A stretch of DNA of 64,000 nucleotides from Smittia aterrima. Lineage: Eukaryota; Arthropoda; Insecta; Diptera; Chironomidae. Shown here in pieces: positions 1-15,000 of the stretch. Where the stretch lies: NCBI GenBank assembly GCA_033063855.1, contig CP093830.1, positions 22,134,854 to 22,198,853 on the forward strand. Reading direction: 5' to 3'. The stretch's first letter is position 1, and every line of letters starts with the position of its first letter. The translations under genes and the position numbers were made by a program. The notes beneath the pieces are model-generated. The model was not told where the DNA came from. It made no database searches and saw only the letters and a list, made by a program, of their open reading frames with translations.

Positions 1-3000
1 TGCTTTTAAAAGTTGTAGTTGAGTGTGCACTCAGCGATGTTGATTGTGAAAGAGCTGATGGACTTCATCGTACAATCTCAGGAGGAATTGACCATTGGAA
101 TAATTCAGAAACTAATGGATGCTGGTTGAATAAATTATGAATTTGATTCAACTTTTCTCTCAACGGATCGCATATGAAGTTTCCTCTTTGAAGAGAAAAA
201 GATTTCCTGGATAACGAAGTAGAATGAAGTTTAATGACTTGTTCTTGTTTCCACTCATTCACTGTGCGGTATGAGAATTCTCACTCTCGACAAAAGACTC
301 CTCATGTAGCTGAAGCGATTTTCCAACTGTAATCCATTTATTCGAACTGATGGCGGAGGGAGAAGAAGAAAAATGTTTAAAGCATAAGCATATTTTACCC
401 TCGCGGATGAAAAAGAGATTTCCACCGTAAGGCACACGGCGTTTAAGAAGATTTGCTTTCCATTTATTTGTTCGACATTATTCTCGAATGGTTCAAAGTT
501 TTTTTTTTGTCTCCTTTCTCTCATCCGCGCTATTTCGTGGGTGGTCGATGAAGTGGGAGTGAAATTTTGATCTTGCCATCTTCACCTCTACACAATGGCT
601 TTCTGGTTGTTTTTGATTTATTCATCTTTAATGCCATACGATATATTAAACTTTTTTTTCGCCTTCAATTCCTTCAAAGCCATTAAGGGATGAAGGCAAA
701 AAAAAAGAGCGAGAAATAAAAGACAGAGGCAGATACGCTCGGGGAGGGCGAAAGGCGAATAAGAGATGAACAACTTCTTGCTCATGTCTTTATTTTTTTT
801 AATAAAACTGGATGAAAGATAGCATAAAAAGATGAACTTCAATAGGTGTGGAGGGGTCGATGGGGAAGAGAGTGGAGAATCGTAGATGTGTGAAAGCAAA
901 ATGTCAGCAGAAAAAGAAATCGCTGAAAGTGCTTTGAGGGTGGAATTTTTACGATTATTCACATAAAAAAAAACTTCTTCACATGTACACACAAAGAGAC
1001 TTCTTCAAAGATTGGATTGAAGAAGGGGCATCGATTTGTGCCGGGAAAATGATTTAGGGAATCGAGGTCATAAGCAAAAACACAAACATGATAAATGTTT
1101 CAGTTATCACTGGAAGCATTATTTATGATACCACCGATGGATTGACAATATCAAGCACAGCAATTATATTTTCCGAGCGACGACCCTCGCTCATTCGTAT
1201 TCGACACGAAAAAAGTATTTTCTGACTCACGACATTTGGATTTACGCTAAAATCACTGCAGGGTTGATTTGCATAATCAAATTCAAACTCCACCGGCGAG
1301 TGAATCTGTCCAAGATTATGAAACAATTTTTGCATAAACTCGGCGACCTAAAATTTGCTGACAGAGCTATCCATTTTCACTTCGAAATCTAGGTCAAAGA
1401 ATTGTTTCGGGAATTCAACTGATTCTCCCTTTAGTCGTAAATCTCCCTACACAATCAATCTCGACCGCAACAGCGTTTGATGTTTTCCTGTTGATGTGGA
1501 AAATCAATGGCGAGAGAGGTGTGTAACTGCATAAATTGCTTTTTCCTTTTCAAAAGAAAATTCAGAGTAAGCGATGCGTAAGGTCAGTTCAATGTTGTTT
1601 GATCGTTAATTTCGGGAAATTTTTCGGAAACTGCTTCTGTGACTCCATAAAAAAAAGACAAATAGCATTTTCCGGTGCGTAAACTCGTTAAACGTGTTTA
1701 TAGGTATGAACTTGGACTGCTACGATTGATTGTTTTCCAAGTGGGCCATAAATGCCTCGACTCTGACACATAAAAAGAGAAATTGCGTAAGATCATCAGA
1801 CTCGTCATCAAGGTCAACGCTTCTCGCTCTTTTCCAACCGCATAACTGTTATCAAACTTTCAGTTTCCAAAATTTAAAATTTAAATCTTTTCATTCATTC
1901 ATTCGGACGGATTTTTTGTTTGAGAGGTGTGTGGTGATAACCTTGATCGCTATAAATTTGAAACGAAAATGTTTTTACGTCATCTTAAATAATTCGCTTG
2001 ATGAGAAACTTGTTTCGTTGTTCCCATCAAAAAATCGAAAATCAGGTTCTTTTAAAAACAAGATTCGCCTGTTGCCAGGTTAATGGCAAGAGTGAGAGAT
2101 TACAATTAACTTTGCTTTATTGCGAGACAGCGACCGACCAGTAACAAGTATTTGGAAATGTTTTAAGTATTTCACAGACTTGTGATACTAGTTCAAGATC
2201 AGCATAATAAAAAATAGAAGTTGAATTAGTTTGAACATTCACTTTAGATCTCCAACAGGTTCTCATGCTTTTGCTTTCATTGTTAGTTAAACGTTTGTCA
2301 CGCAGACTTGAGATTGGGTCAGCTGTTGAAGTCTCAAACTAGTTCAGAACTTCACTTGGAAAAGCAGAAAATATGATTCTGCTTATTACGTTAACGTAGG
2401 CTTCATTAAACTGCCTCACTAATTGGACAACTTCCCTAAATGAATTTCTAAAGCTAAATGCTTTGCTTCTACGTTTCATTCATAAAGAGGATTTTCCTTG
2501 TACTTAGAGAATAAAAATATCTAACACAAAACAAGAGACGATGTTCATTGACTATTCGACACGACATTCAAGTTGTGGTTTAATTCATAAAGACAAGCAA
2601 AAGCATTTTGCTTTCTTCCTTAATCATTGCACAACATCAAATGAAAGAGTCTTGTCGGAGAGCTCAAGATTACAAGAACAAATCGTAAGCGGAAAGTTTA
2701 AAAACCATTGTTTCTTAGTTATTACGTAAATTAAGTTTTTCCTTCACTGCGAGAGAAACTGACGCCGTTTGAGAAGAATCTTGAGCTCTCGCCATGAAGC
2801 CAAACCGAGGGATGGAGTTATGATAATTAATTATGTATTCATTTTTCCTCAGAGCTCAGCTCTTTCTCTCTTAGAAGACTCTCCGTGACCCTTTTGTTGC
2901 GCCTTAATTAGTTCCTTCGTTTAATAAAATTCTGTAAAATATTTGCATAAATTTTCATGACGAGAGGGACGAGAAGAATCTGTAATCTCTTGCATGCACG

Positions 3001-6000
3001 TCTTAAGGAAATGACGGGATTTTAGCTTTGACTCGGAAACGAGGCTGTAAAAAGCTTAAGAGCGAGATTTAGCTGGGATTTGGTTGCTTCTGTCGCTGAT
3101 GTTGTTGAGCCGCGCCATTTTCGCGATCTGCCAAAATAAATAAAATTGTTTTTTCTTCTCCTTGTCTCGCTCGCTCATGGCATCATCACAAGGTGTAGGA
3201 TGGAACGTCAAATTTCGTTAATCAAACAGATTTTTTACTTTACTGGGCGATGGTGCGGTGACGACAAGAGTTTTATTTTATTTCGAGTCGAAAGCATTTC
3301 AAAATGTCTGAAATTGTTTAGAATCGACTTAGAGGATTTATCATGTTTTCGCAATTAATTCCAATTCCAGCTTTTCGCAGTCGTCGACGTTTCATTCATG
3401 ACGACTCTGCGGATGGAAGCGACGAGAACAAATCTGTTCAAGTGTCGGATTGTTTGTATCAACTGAACAAAACTGGTTTTGCATACGAAGTGGAAATGAC
3501 TTTGAAAATGTTTACAGCGGGAAAACATTTTTCTTTTCTGATGAATGTCCACCACCCCCAACACTTTAAAGAGACTTAAGAGCCTTATTTTCATTTAATT
3601 CTTGACAGTCAATTACGCAATTGCATTTAGAAAATATTTGCAGCTCTGCTCGTAAAGTTGTTTGAGAAAATTAAATTTCAAAGTTCGCTTTTCTCTCTTT
3701 CAATGTTAAAAGCACTTTCAATCTTTCTTCGTCTTTGTTGTTCCATCGGTTTGAGAAAATAAACGCGATTCATTTTTCTGGGTTTATTTCCATCTTCCTT
3801 AGTGTTTATTTTTCATTACTTCTCAGCTCAAGGAAGAAATGCAATGGCATAGAATTTAATAACGCTCGAAAGCCTCCAGTGCTTGATGTTTACGTTATTT
3901 TTCTTTTTATTAATTCTTCTTTTACGACAAAGAATGATTTTTTACGTTCATTTTCTTTCTCCCCCGTCCAGAGCACTTTTCCTCAAACTCACAGGAATCA
4001 GTCGAGAGCACGCAATGTCTCTCATATCTTCAACTCATATATCTCGATTGTTCTCGTCATGAATGTGAACAATCGTCGCACAAAGTGAAAGAAGGGATTA
4101 AATGAAAGAGCTTTTCATACGCAAAAGGAACTCTCGAGCAGGATGCGAATTATGCACAAATGTGTACGCACAGCACTTGTGTACACATCGGGGAGGAATC
4201 TAGGTTGCGTTAAGCTGCGTGTATGGAGTGCAATCTGCAATTAAAAATCCTTCCAAGTTTTGCTGCTTCACTTCACCAAAGAGAGAACAAGAGAGAAGAG
4301 TTAAGTGGAATTGCATTTTTTTTTCGCCGAATCTAGTTCATAAAGTTGAACGAACTTCTTTTGAATCCTTCATGAATACATGCTCGAGAGCGAATCTTTT
4401 CAATGGATATTCGGCGGATGCAATCTTTCTTCTACTTCACCAATAATGACTTCCTTCGCTGTTCACCTACAATTGACTCTTGAAGCATGCAATAACAATT
4501 CAGAGTTTTTTTTCGCTCTGAATAATCTTCAAAACATCAGCGGGAGAGATTTTTGTGTTCCTTTACAATCATCCCTTGATTACAAAAAGTGCTTTTGTTT
4601 TAAACAAAGTTCCAGATTTCAATTAAACTCTTTCTACTGGAAAGTCGTCAAGCAAATACCAAATCAAAATCACAATCCCTGTCGCATTAAAAGGCACTTT
4701 GGATTCTGTTAATGGAATTTTTATTTGTTTAAACTTTGCGGAGAGTGAGAAGCCCAGCTGCTAGCTCGTAATGAAATCAGAGTTTAAATAAAAGTTTCTC
4801 GTCTGATCGGACACCGGTAATTGCAGGAAAATTCTCATGCGACCCTGGCAGTGAGCAGTGAAATCATTTTTCAATGTGCATTGAGGTTTGATGTTTGCGC
4901 AATTCGTGACGTCGTGTTTTGAAGTAACGCGAAGATATAAAAATGCAAGTTTTATTAAAATGCATTAATTGAGAATTGCGGAATAATAAAATATTTAAGA
5001 AATTGACTTTTAGCGTTTCTCGCACGAAGTAGGAACATGGAAAATTCTAGACTCAGCAGAATTAAATGATCATTTATAATAATGATGGGAGACTTCAAGA
5101 TAACAAAAGCTTTTCAATGAACTTGATGGAAGGGAAGATGATTCTTCACATTTGCAAGTTGCACACTGTTGAATAAACTCCGAGGAATAAACTTCGAGTT
5201 AGCGACCCAGAAAAAATGTCACAGTTGCAAAAATTTTCGGTTGCTTCTTGCTTCGTTATTAAAATCAATTCAATTAAACGCGCCGCGGTTCGTTTAGCAG
5301 TTTCGATGAGATTGGATTGTTAGAGAAGAGTTTCTTAGCGCATCTGATGCACCCAGCGACACTTAGATGGATTAACAGTAAACTTTATCGTGCATAAAAC
5401 TTACCGAATCGACTTTTCTCTCGTCGACAAAGTTTTCAGACTCTCTTCGCCAAATGGTGAACAGTTTCAAGAACTTGATAACGTTCCTTTCCTTTCGAGC
5501 GAGTATTTTCAATTGATTTTTCCTTGCTTTCTTCGCCACGAGAAAGTATTGATTGGAATAAAGTTTTCTTCGCTGGATTATTAATGTTCACTTCACAGTC
5601 TGACAATGTTCTCGAGTTAAACAATTTTTCCAATTATTGCTTACAACGAAAATCCATTAAACTTCACTGAAACAGCGTTGCACATTAACCCAAAAAATAA
5701 AACAACTTGCGTCCAATGAAAATGCGCTTCCTTAAAAGAAATCAGATTCTCTCTTAATTCTGCTGATTGTGTTTATTTCAGCAAAGGCAAAGGCAAAAAG
5801 GAAACTCTTCCAAGAGGAAATAGAATTGCAATGAGAAACCGTTGAAAATTCAGTTGCACACATGAAACTTATTTTTTGGCAAGCTTATCCTTTTCCCCGT
5901 TCTCAACTCAACCCGCCTGTCTTCGCTCAATACGAAAAAATATTAATTGAAAAAGTTATATTAATTACAAATGAAAATTCTGCTCATTTTTTTCCCGAGC

Positions 6001-9000
6001 GCAACATGAAAAATTACACTTTTTGGATCGAAATTATGAAAACTTTTACTGAGTCGGATGATGATGATGCTGCTGCTCAAGAGAAGAAGAGTTAAATTCT
6101 TTTGCTCGAGCAAAGAACAAGAAGTAACGAGCGAGTTGGGCAAGTAATGTAAAATCTGGATATTCCTTTTCTTTCTTCGCTGCAAATCTATTTGAGTTTA
6201 GTGTTTATTTTTTGCCTTTGTTTTAATTATTTCAGTTTGAGCTTGCAACTTTACTCTTTTGCTTTATTGCTGCGAGCTTCACTTCTCGTTGTGCACTATT
6301 CAAAACTTTATTCGCGACTGATTCGAATCGGCTTGTTTGTCTTTACTGCTTAACTCCAACAAGCAAAATATCGCTTTAAGTTTTTTTTCCTCTTTCTTCG
6401 CGACGCTGTTCATTAAACACTGACACATTTACTGATTTCACGCTGTCGTTTTATAACACCAAGATGTTTATGTTAATCGAAAAAGTAAAATACTTTTAAA
6501 GTGACTCGATAAGATATGTAATCAAATATTTGCTGGATCTGAATTCGAATGAATTGATACAGTTCTTCTCTCTTCTTGTATGGGTGGACTGACCTTTTTC
6601 ATTGTGTCTTAATATCGTCGTCTGACGCACGGTCCGATACATTTCCATTATGAATGAATCGCATTTGTAGATTTGGAGACGATGAGTGGGGAGGAGATTT
6701 TTTTGCAAAAGAAGCTGCGACAAGCATCTGCATCATGTACTTGAAGGTTAAGCTGCTCTCAGATCGAAATCAAATCTTTGCAAAGCAAACTCTGAAACAG
6801 AATCAATAAGATTCCACTTCGAAAGAATCAATCATTGCTTTCGCAAATTTACAAAAAGATTACATGTTGCTTCCGAGTAGTATTAGCGAATGGAATTCCA
6901 CGAATGGCAATAGCCGATTCGAAATCTTATTTGACATAAGCTGATCAACAAGGAACTGCTAAATATTTGGAGTTTAATAGACTTCTTTATTATTTACTTC
7001 CAGTTGCGAATTTTTTTTAATATTTGAAGAATTTGTTTAACATTTGAGTGTGAATTAGTCTTTTTGTTCTTAGTGACATAATTTTCACTTTCAGTTTGAA
7101 CAATTCTTTTTGGATTAATTTCTACAAAGAATAATATTTATTGAAACAGAAGTTTGCAGCAAACAGTTTGCAATTTAATGACATGAACAATTCTTTTTGA
7201 GTCAATTTTTCAATTTTTGCAAAGAATAATATTTTTTGAAACAGATGTTTGCGGTTCATTAAGAAATTTAAATAAATAACAAAAAAAGAAAGAGTAGTTT
7301 ACCTTAACTCAATTAACTTCAACTTCAATTTTTTTGCGATTTTATTGAAGGTTGTCGGTGGAAATTTGTAACGCACTTCTTCGATAAACTTGTCCATTTC
7401 ATTAAAACGTGTTCTTTCGGTTCACTTACAGACATGAAGAGTTCATGAGTTATGTAAGCAATAAAACAACAATTTTAAAGAAGTTGCTCATCAAGTTTAT
7501 CGTTGTCTTTTTGGAGGACAGGGTCTTTCTATTTAATACGTTAGTGATAAATCATAATCAAGAAAAAGTTGTAAATATTTTTACGTTTTTTGAAATATTC
7601 ATTGAGAGAACGAAAAATCAGGAAACTTAGAAACTTTTCTTCTTTGACCAATTGGTAGTTCAAACTACGAACAACTTTTGATCTCCATTCCGCCACGATG
7701 ATTATAAAGTCCCCCCAAGCTCGTAATTGAAAGCGATAAGAACTGTCAACTCTTTTTTTTTTTGCGAGAACTTTCGTCTCATTAGGTCATTCTGTGCAAT
7801 TATTTTCTTCTCCTCTTACTTCTCGTTACTTTCTGCATTTTGCTGACTGAATTGAAACCCGATATCTTCTTTTTACTTTTCTTCTTTTTCCTCGTTATGC
7901 GAGAGAGTAAAGCTCGAAAAAAATATCTTGATAGTTTCGATGGGAGAGAGAAAAATATTTTGTACTAGACGCGAAGAGTTTATTTGACTTTCGTCGCACG
8001 CAGTCAACTTCACAGCTTTATAGCAGACCCCTGAGAGAAGCCTGAGTTGAATAATTCTCTTCTCTCGATCTCTTGCGCAAACTCATTCGTAACACAGCTT
8101 TTTTCCCTTCGTTCGTTTAGCGATTTTAGTTTGTACTCAAATCTTGACGAGAACGGGAGTGGATTTTCAACAAGTTTTTCTTAAATCATGATTCGGGGTA
8201 AAAGTTATCCATTACTTTCCGATTGCCGTGAATAGCTTTCGGGTTGGTTTTGCCGCGAATAATTAAATCGACCGCAATAACTGCATCGGGAATAAAATTA
8301 AGCCAGTGATTGTGTTTAAATTGATAAAATATTTCTTGGAAATAAAGCTGAAGAGCTTTGTGTTTGATGATTTTTTTTTTCGTTGTTTTTTGGGCGAAAA
8401 AAAAATATTTGTGTAAATAAATAAAACGAAACGGTGAAACAAAAAGAGAAGAAATATTCACAACATCGATATGAATGAATTCAAATGTGTAGTGTAGAGT
8501 GAAACAGGTGTTTGTTTGTCGACAGACGAAACCAGAGCGAGAGAAAAAAATAAATTCAAGAAAAAGAATGAAATTTAATTCGAAAAATATTTCTCTAAAC
8601 ACAAATATCCAATTAAAGAAAAGAAATTAAGGAATATTGATTAGCTCGGCCGACTTGAATTTCTGATTTCGTTTTGAATCAATTCTGCGGTCCAGAAAAA
8701 AGTAAACGAGAAAACTAATGGATTATCGCTTGAATAGCGTTCAACCAAACGAAACAATTAAAGGTAGAGCGGATATTTGGAAATTAATGTAATGACAGAC
8801 TCCAATAACATTCGAAAGACAAATTTCAGAAATGAACAAAAAAAACCTTTTTTAATTTAATTATTCGTCGCTGATCCACGAGTCAAAAAAAAGGTAGCAA
8901 AGCTAAATTGCCGGTGTGTGTTAAAATGTGTTTGAGAAGTTAATTGGTTTTATCTATGAAGCAATAATCTTAATACCGAATTAGTATTTCTTCAACCAAC

Positions 9001-12000
9001 CGAACTATCTTATCTACATTTCAATCTTTCTCAACTTTTTTTTCACAAACTTCTTCTCTCCGTCAGTCAACCGTTCATTGTTTGTTGGGAATAATTCTTC
9101 TCAAAGGTAGTTTCTACCTAAGGTCACGTCGAGTCCCTATGCTGTTGCATAAAAAAAATCTTTCGAATCCCTAAACACAAAAAAGGGATCAAAATTAAGT
9201 TTTCCTTTGAACAGGAAAGTTCGTTGTGTGTGAGAAAGCAAAAAACAGCAGCAGCAACAATTCCTTGCTGCTCGTTCATGGTTATTAAGTTTTTCGATAA
9301 TTATCGATGCACACTCGAGAGATCTTTGAAACGAGCGGAGAAAACATAACGAAAGCCGAGAGAAAAAGAGAAATTAGAAAAATAATGCCCTTTTGAACGA
9401 TGCAAAAGCAATAAATTTCCGGAGCTCGAAGTGAAGATCTCGCTCGAGTTTAATGTTGTGAAGGAGAAGAAATAAAAATACGAAAAATGCATCATCAGAT
9501 GAATAAACCTGTTCGTCGTTCATTCCTGAGAGAGAAGAAGCGTTGCGAGGTGGAGTGAGACTCGAAAAGTGCTTACAAGCGAGAAACCTTACGAGGAAGA
9601 AAGGTCATTTTCTTAGCGGCGGATTACATTCCTTCAATTTAACATTGTGGTTTGCTCGTTAAGCCAGTGAACATCGTAGAGAAGGCGAGCGAACGACCGA
9701 TCAACAACAACGAAAAAAAAGAGAACTGTTCAATCTTTCCGCTTGATTAACCGCGAATCTTGTTCTTCGTTGCCTTCAACGAAAAAAATGACTTGAAAGG
9801 CAACATGGAATCATAATTATCAGCAGAATTGCTTCAATAATAAAAAGCGATTTCCGATGCGGGTTGAAATTACTTTTAATTGCTTCTGACAATCCCCAAG
9901 CTCAAGCAACGATAGAGAACCTTTTTGTTGCCCTCTCGTCATTCGCATTTTTCAGCAATTTCCGACGAACTGACCGATGCAACTTTTTGATTATTTCGTT
10001 TTTTTGTTTTGACTCGACAAACAGAAAAAGTGAAACAAAATCTTTTTCTGGTGGTGATTCAACGTCGCTGCTCTTTTATTCCGAGATATGAGGTATAATT
10101 AGATGGGCAATAAAGCCGAATACGAGAGAGAACAAAGGCATCATTAGTGGAGAATTTTTGCGCTGTACATTTTTCCCCGGACGCTTTTTTTTTAACTGAA
10201 AGAAACTTCTTGTAAAGCGATGTGTATAATCATTATGAAGGTATTCAAGCGAGACCGACGAAAAAAACGAAACCGAGCGAAATACAAATTATGTTGAGTT
10301 GAGTCAGAGGAATATAATCATTCCTAAGTGTTATTGTGAATCGACCGAAGAAGCGGAGAAGGCAGAAAGATGACGACGACAAAGAAACTAAGAGAAGCAT
10401 GAAAAATCTGCTTCGGGATTCGTCTTGCACAAAATGAATTTAAATGCAGTGCAATTTATTTCTTGAACGAGGCAGCAACAAGGATTTCTCTTTGTTGCGG
10501 GGCACTTGAGCAGACGAACAGGTGTCAATGAAGAGATCATTAATTGAAATGCTTTGAACAACGAGATCGTTAAGGGAAAAGCGAAGTTCGCAAACAATCT
10601 GCAGCAGCTAAACTCTTCGAACTTTGCCTTAATCAACCCAAAAAATCTTCCTTCGAATCTTCTGCCTTGTCTTCTCGTTTGGGATGAAATTAAATAACAA
10701 TTAATGTTCAATTAAAATTCAATTTAAAAACCATCGTAGTTTCGTGCTCGTCTCAAATTTATTGTAGATTGTTCACCGTGAAAAAAAGAACTTCGACATC
10801 GAAGAAAATGGAACGAGAAAGAAGAAAAAGAAAAAGGTTTTTTTTTGCTGCTAAGAAAATTGAGATAAAGTACCGTTCTTACTCTAAACACGACTATGCA
10901 CGAAATGTTTTTTTATTTTGAGGTTTCTCGCTCATGAACAAACTTCGGCTGCTGCTGCCTTAAACGCTTAATATCCCTTCAAGTAATTCTTATTTAATTG
11001 CTATTTGCACATTATGGTTTGTTTTCTTCCATCTTCTCGCCTCTCCCCCATCTCGAGTAGTCGAGGAGTTGGGGGGAACAAGCCACTTTTAAAAGAAAGA
11101 TCTCCCTTCATTGAAACAGCAAATTGCACATTGACATGTATCAGTCGGCTGTTGTTTTCCCTCTTGGCGTTCTCCCTTTTGAAACTAGCCATAGCCGGAG
11201 AGATCTTAATTGTGATAATGTTTTAACTGCAAAAAAACTTGCTGTTAAATATTTTATCTTCTCGTCAATAATATTCTGTCTGGACGACCTCAAGCCTCAA
11301 CAACACAACACGCAAATTATTATTAAAATTCCCCTTTGTCATTAAATTTTTGCTGTTTTCGCTCAACTTTCAGTTGATTTCTATAATTTTCGAATATTTT
11401 TTTTTATTATTTCCCATTTATTGTGCTCGAGGGAAACAAGCGCTCACGGTTTCGGAAGCGCACGTGTCATGTTCAGAAAGCATTAAAAGATTGAGGCTAC
11501 AGTTATGGTTTCGCTGTCATTGATTATTGAAAAGTTTATTTCTGCCTAACGTTCGATTCGTTTGACTTCTGATGATTAGACGTCGCACGTCTCAAGTCGT
11601 GAAATTGTTGACACACCGATAAAGGAGACATTATCGGTTGTCGTGTTGTCAAGTCACTCGATTGGAGAACGAAGGGTTTAAGAAGCATTGTCTATATTTA
11701 CTTGTACGAGGCGATAAAGTCAAGAAATTAGTTCTCATAGATAAGTTTACCTTGTGCGAAACTTTTGTTTCTCAAATCTTCATCACATCTCATACATCTT
11801 TCACTTACATTGCCTTTAACCAATTCAACAATTCCCTTGGAAACGATAATTAATTTACCCGACGATTCTTTCCACCCTCTCGCTCGGCTCTTGTTAAGGG
11901 CCAACTCTTTGAGAAAAGTTTCCAAGGGAAGAACAAAGTTCTGCTCCGTTTCGCTTTGTATATTTGCGATATAAATCATCGTAGAGAATTAATCATAATT

Positions 12001-15000
12001 TGTAGGAGAGCTGGAACGTGGAAGCGAGAGCCGCGCGCTGTTTGTTTATTTTTTTATTTTCGAATCTTCGTTCTCTCGCGTATGAAAGCAAGCAAACGAT
12101 TGCAACACGAGGCTCCGAAAATCAAGAAACGTCTGCTTGCTCTGCTTCTATCTGAAACAAAACGCGGGCACGAAATTAAACAAAACAAAAAGATCTGAAA
12201 TGTTTCAGCGCCTTTTGCCTTTTGCCTCAACATGAAATGTGTTTGGAAAATAATTTCTTCTTCTAATTTATGTTCCCGTTAGTTATTAAAGTATTAAAGC
12301 CATCGCCAGCTTTCGAGTTTGATTGACGAGAGACAAAGTTAGCAAAAACATTTGACGATGCGCGTTTGTTTATTTAGAAAAGTTTTTTCAATCCTTTTCC
12401 GCTGTCAGTTCCAATTCTGTTTCTTTCAGCAGCCAATTGTGCTTATTCCCATCGTTAGATTCGTACTCAACCTTTTTATATCTGCGCATTTAATTTTGAA
12501 TGCAAAGCTGTTTATTCTATTGGCTGTTGTTGTGCAATGTGCAAGCCATTTAGTTTCCCACATATTATCTTTACTCACATATCTAACACTCAATGAACAC
12601 AGTGCTTTAAAATAATTAGTTTCAAGAGATATTTACAGCTGAGAGGAGAGTGAGAGAGAGAAAGGAAAATTGGCCGCAATAAAAAATGTTATAAAAGCAA
12701 AGTTAGCTTCAAAAGCGAAGAAAGAAGAATCACTTTCAGTGATTATGTTAAACGGCAGTGAAAGAAACAGGAAGAGAACGATGCAAAGTTTTAATTACTC
12801 GCCATGCCTGTTTCTGCTGATATCAAAAGGAATTTCTTGCCTTTGCCATTGTGCTCTCGCAAAGTGCATCGTATTTTGTGATTTATTGCATTTTTATTGC
12901 ATCGCTCTCGTTTACTCGTTTACATGAGAAAATTGTAGTCGTTTCGTTGCAGGTTTCAGCGAAACGCTTAAAACATTTAATTTGTTTATTTTTCTCGATT
13001 TCTCCCTTTTCCCCTCCCATTTCGCTGAAGAAGCAAGAACGAAAACGAAACCTCTCGAGTGACATGATGTGAACTCAGGAAGTAAGCAAAGAGATTGCAG
13101 TTTTGTGAAATTTAAAACTCGTTATTCTCAGTTCTCGTGTTTAAGTTTTTAATCAGAAGATCCCATGAAAAACTATCTGCTTGCTCTTTAAATGACACAA
13201 GAACTTCCACGACAAGCGAAATCGTGAGACTGAACGACAGCAATGGCAAAAGAAGAATGGAAAATAAATTCCATCAAACGATTCGGCAGAAATGCTTTTT
13301 TTTCTTGAAGCATTTTTCGCTAGACGAAACCAGTTTGCTTGAGAGTTTCGAAAAGTGCCTTCCACTAGCTCCAACAGTGTCATTGGTCTTCTCAGTTTTT
13401 TTTTGTTGAGATACAAAAAAACAACGAAGCATTAAAGTTGCAAAATATGCAAAGCTGCTGAAACAAAAAAAGAACCGAAAATATGTCTCTTGCCACTCAC
13501 ACTACAGACGGTGACGTGAACACGAGCATTTTCCAAGCTCATCGTTGTGAAAAATGTCGAAGAAAATTTAATAAAAAAATTCCCTCGACTAATAAAAGTC
13601 GCAGATCATGAAAGCACGATACAGTTTGTCGTCGAAATCAACTTTGTGCTTCCGGTTCTCAAAAAAAGCTTTTTCCCTCCCCGAACGAAGTCTAAGCCGA
13701 CGAACGACACAAAAGATAGCAAGCGAAAGACAGGACGAAAAGGATTCACAACTTCCATCCCGTGTAATCATAATAATCGCTTGGTAAATTGTTGCGAAAG
13801 CAACTGTATTTAAGCTTCGCACGAAAATCGGCTTTTTCATGCTTGACCGATCAGTGTTAATGGGCAGTTATTGCTCGTTGTTGCCTTTCAGAGGAAACAA
13901 TGTTTGTTGCCTTTTATGAAATTGTCTGAACAATATTCTCTCCTCGATGTCCTCGCTTGCAGCACTCATACCGAATTATTAAGCCCACTAATCTCTTTAT
14001 GCTCAAAAGCTCTTTATGCATGCGACGAGATCCGATGAAAAAACATCAACAACTCACTTTCGATGTCCTATCGAAGTCAGAGAACGTAATCCACCCACAC
14101 ACCAAAAAATCAATCGATTTTTATTATTGCTCCTCTCTCTCTTCCCGTCATACGCAAAATGTATTCAGATTTTCGCATTTTGGGTTTGAGTGGCAACGTC
14201 ACGAAGTGAAATGCGGCGACGGGGAATAAAATATTTAAACAAAAAAATGAATAATGAGAGCTGAAACAAAGCAAATTTGATTGAGGTCCTTTCGACTTCA
14301 GACGTTGAACTAATCACAATAAATGTTGAAATCAGAAGTGACTCGCTTTGTGTACGAGCACTGAGAGAGAGAATTCACCATGTCACGTGTCGAAAAAGGC
14401 TTTTCATTCAAAGCTTTCCTTTGTCGGTCGACCTCCGACATAAACGTGAATAAAATTAAATATTTTTCATATCACTCAAATATTTGCTTCAATAAAAATA
14501 GTTTGTGTCAACAGAGCGTTGTTGTTTGCTGGATTAATATTTTCACTCTACAAAGAGAGGACCATCCTGTCTGGTCAGCAGAATTTTTCATTCACATTCT
14601 GATCCTGTTGCAAGCTTACGACTTTCACGTGAAAGACTTTCGAACGAATGATGAAATCGCTCGCTCTATGTGAAAGAGGATTTTCGCCTTAGTTCCTCGG
14701 GAAAACATTTCGCACATGCAAACATGATTTATCGTTCTCTCTCTCCTATTCTTTATTACTGCAGTCACTGACTGCCAGTCAGTTATTAAACTCTCCAAAA
14801 ATTTTCATAAACATACAAACCGCTCGAACGATAAAGAACTAGCCAAACGATAAAACAGCCAAAGCGATGGAAATCCGCAACATTCAGCGCAAAGTTAAAA
14901 GGGCGCAAAAATTGTTTAATCAGAAAATAATTTCTGGCGAGAGAATTTTACATTAAAAAATTTCTGTAAACATGAATAAAAGTGATGTTGAAACGAACAG

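Noticed and set aside
8186..8602. 138-codon - strand frame
   Set aside because: Very Phe/Ile/Lys-rich, driven by poly-A/T runs, with no motif or splice context.
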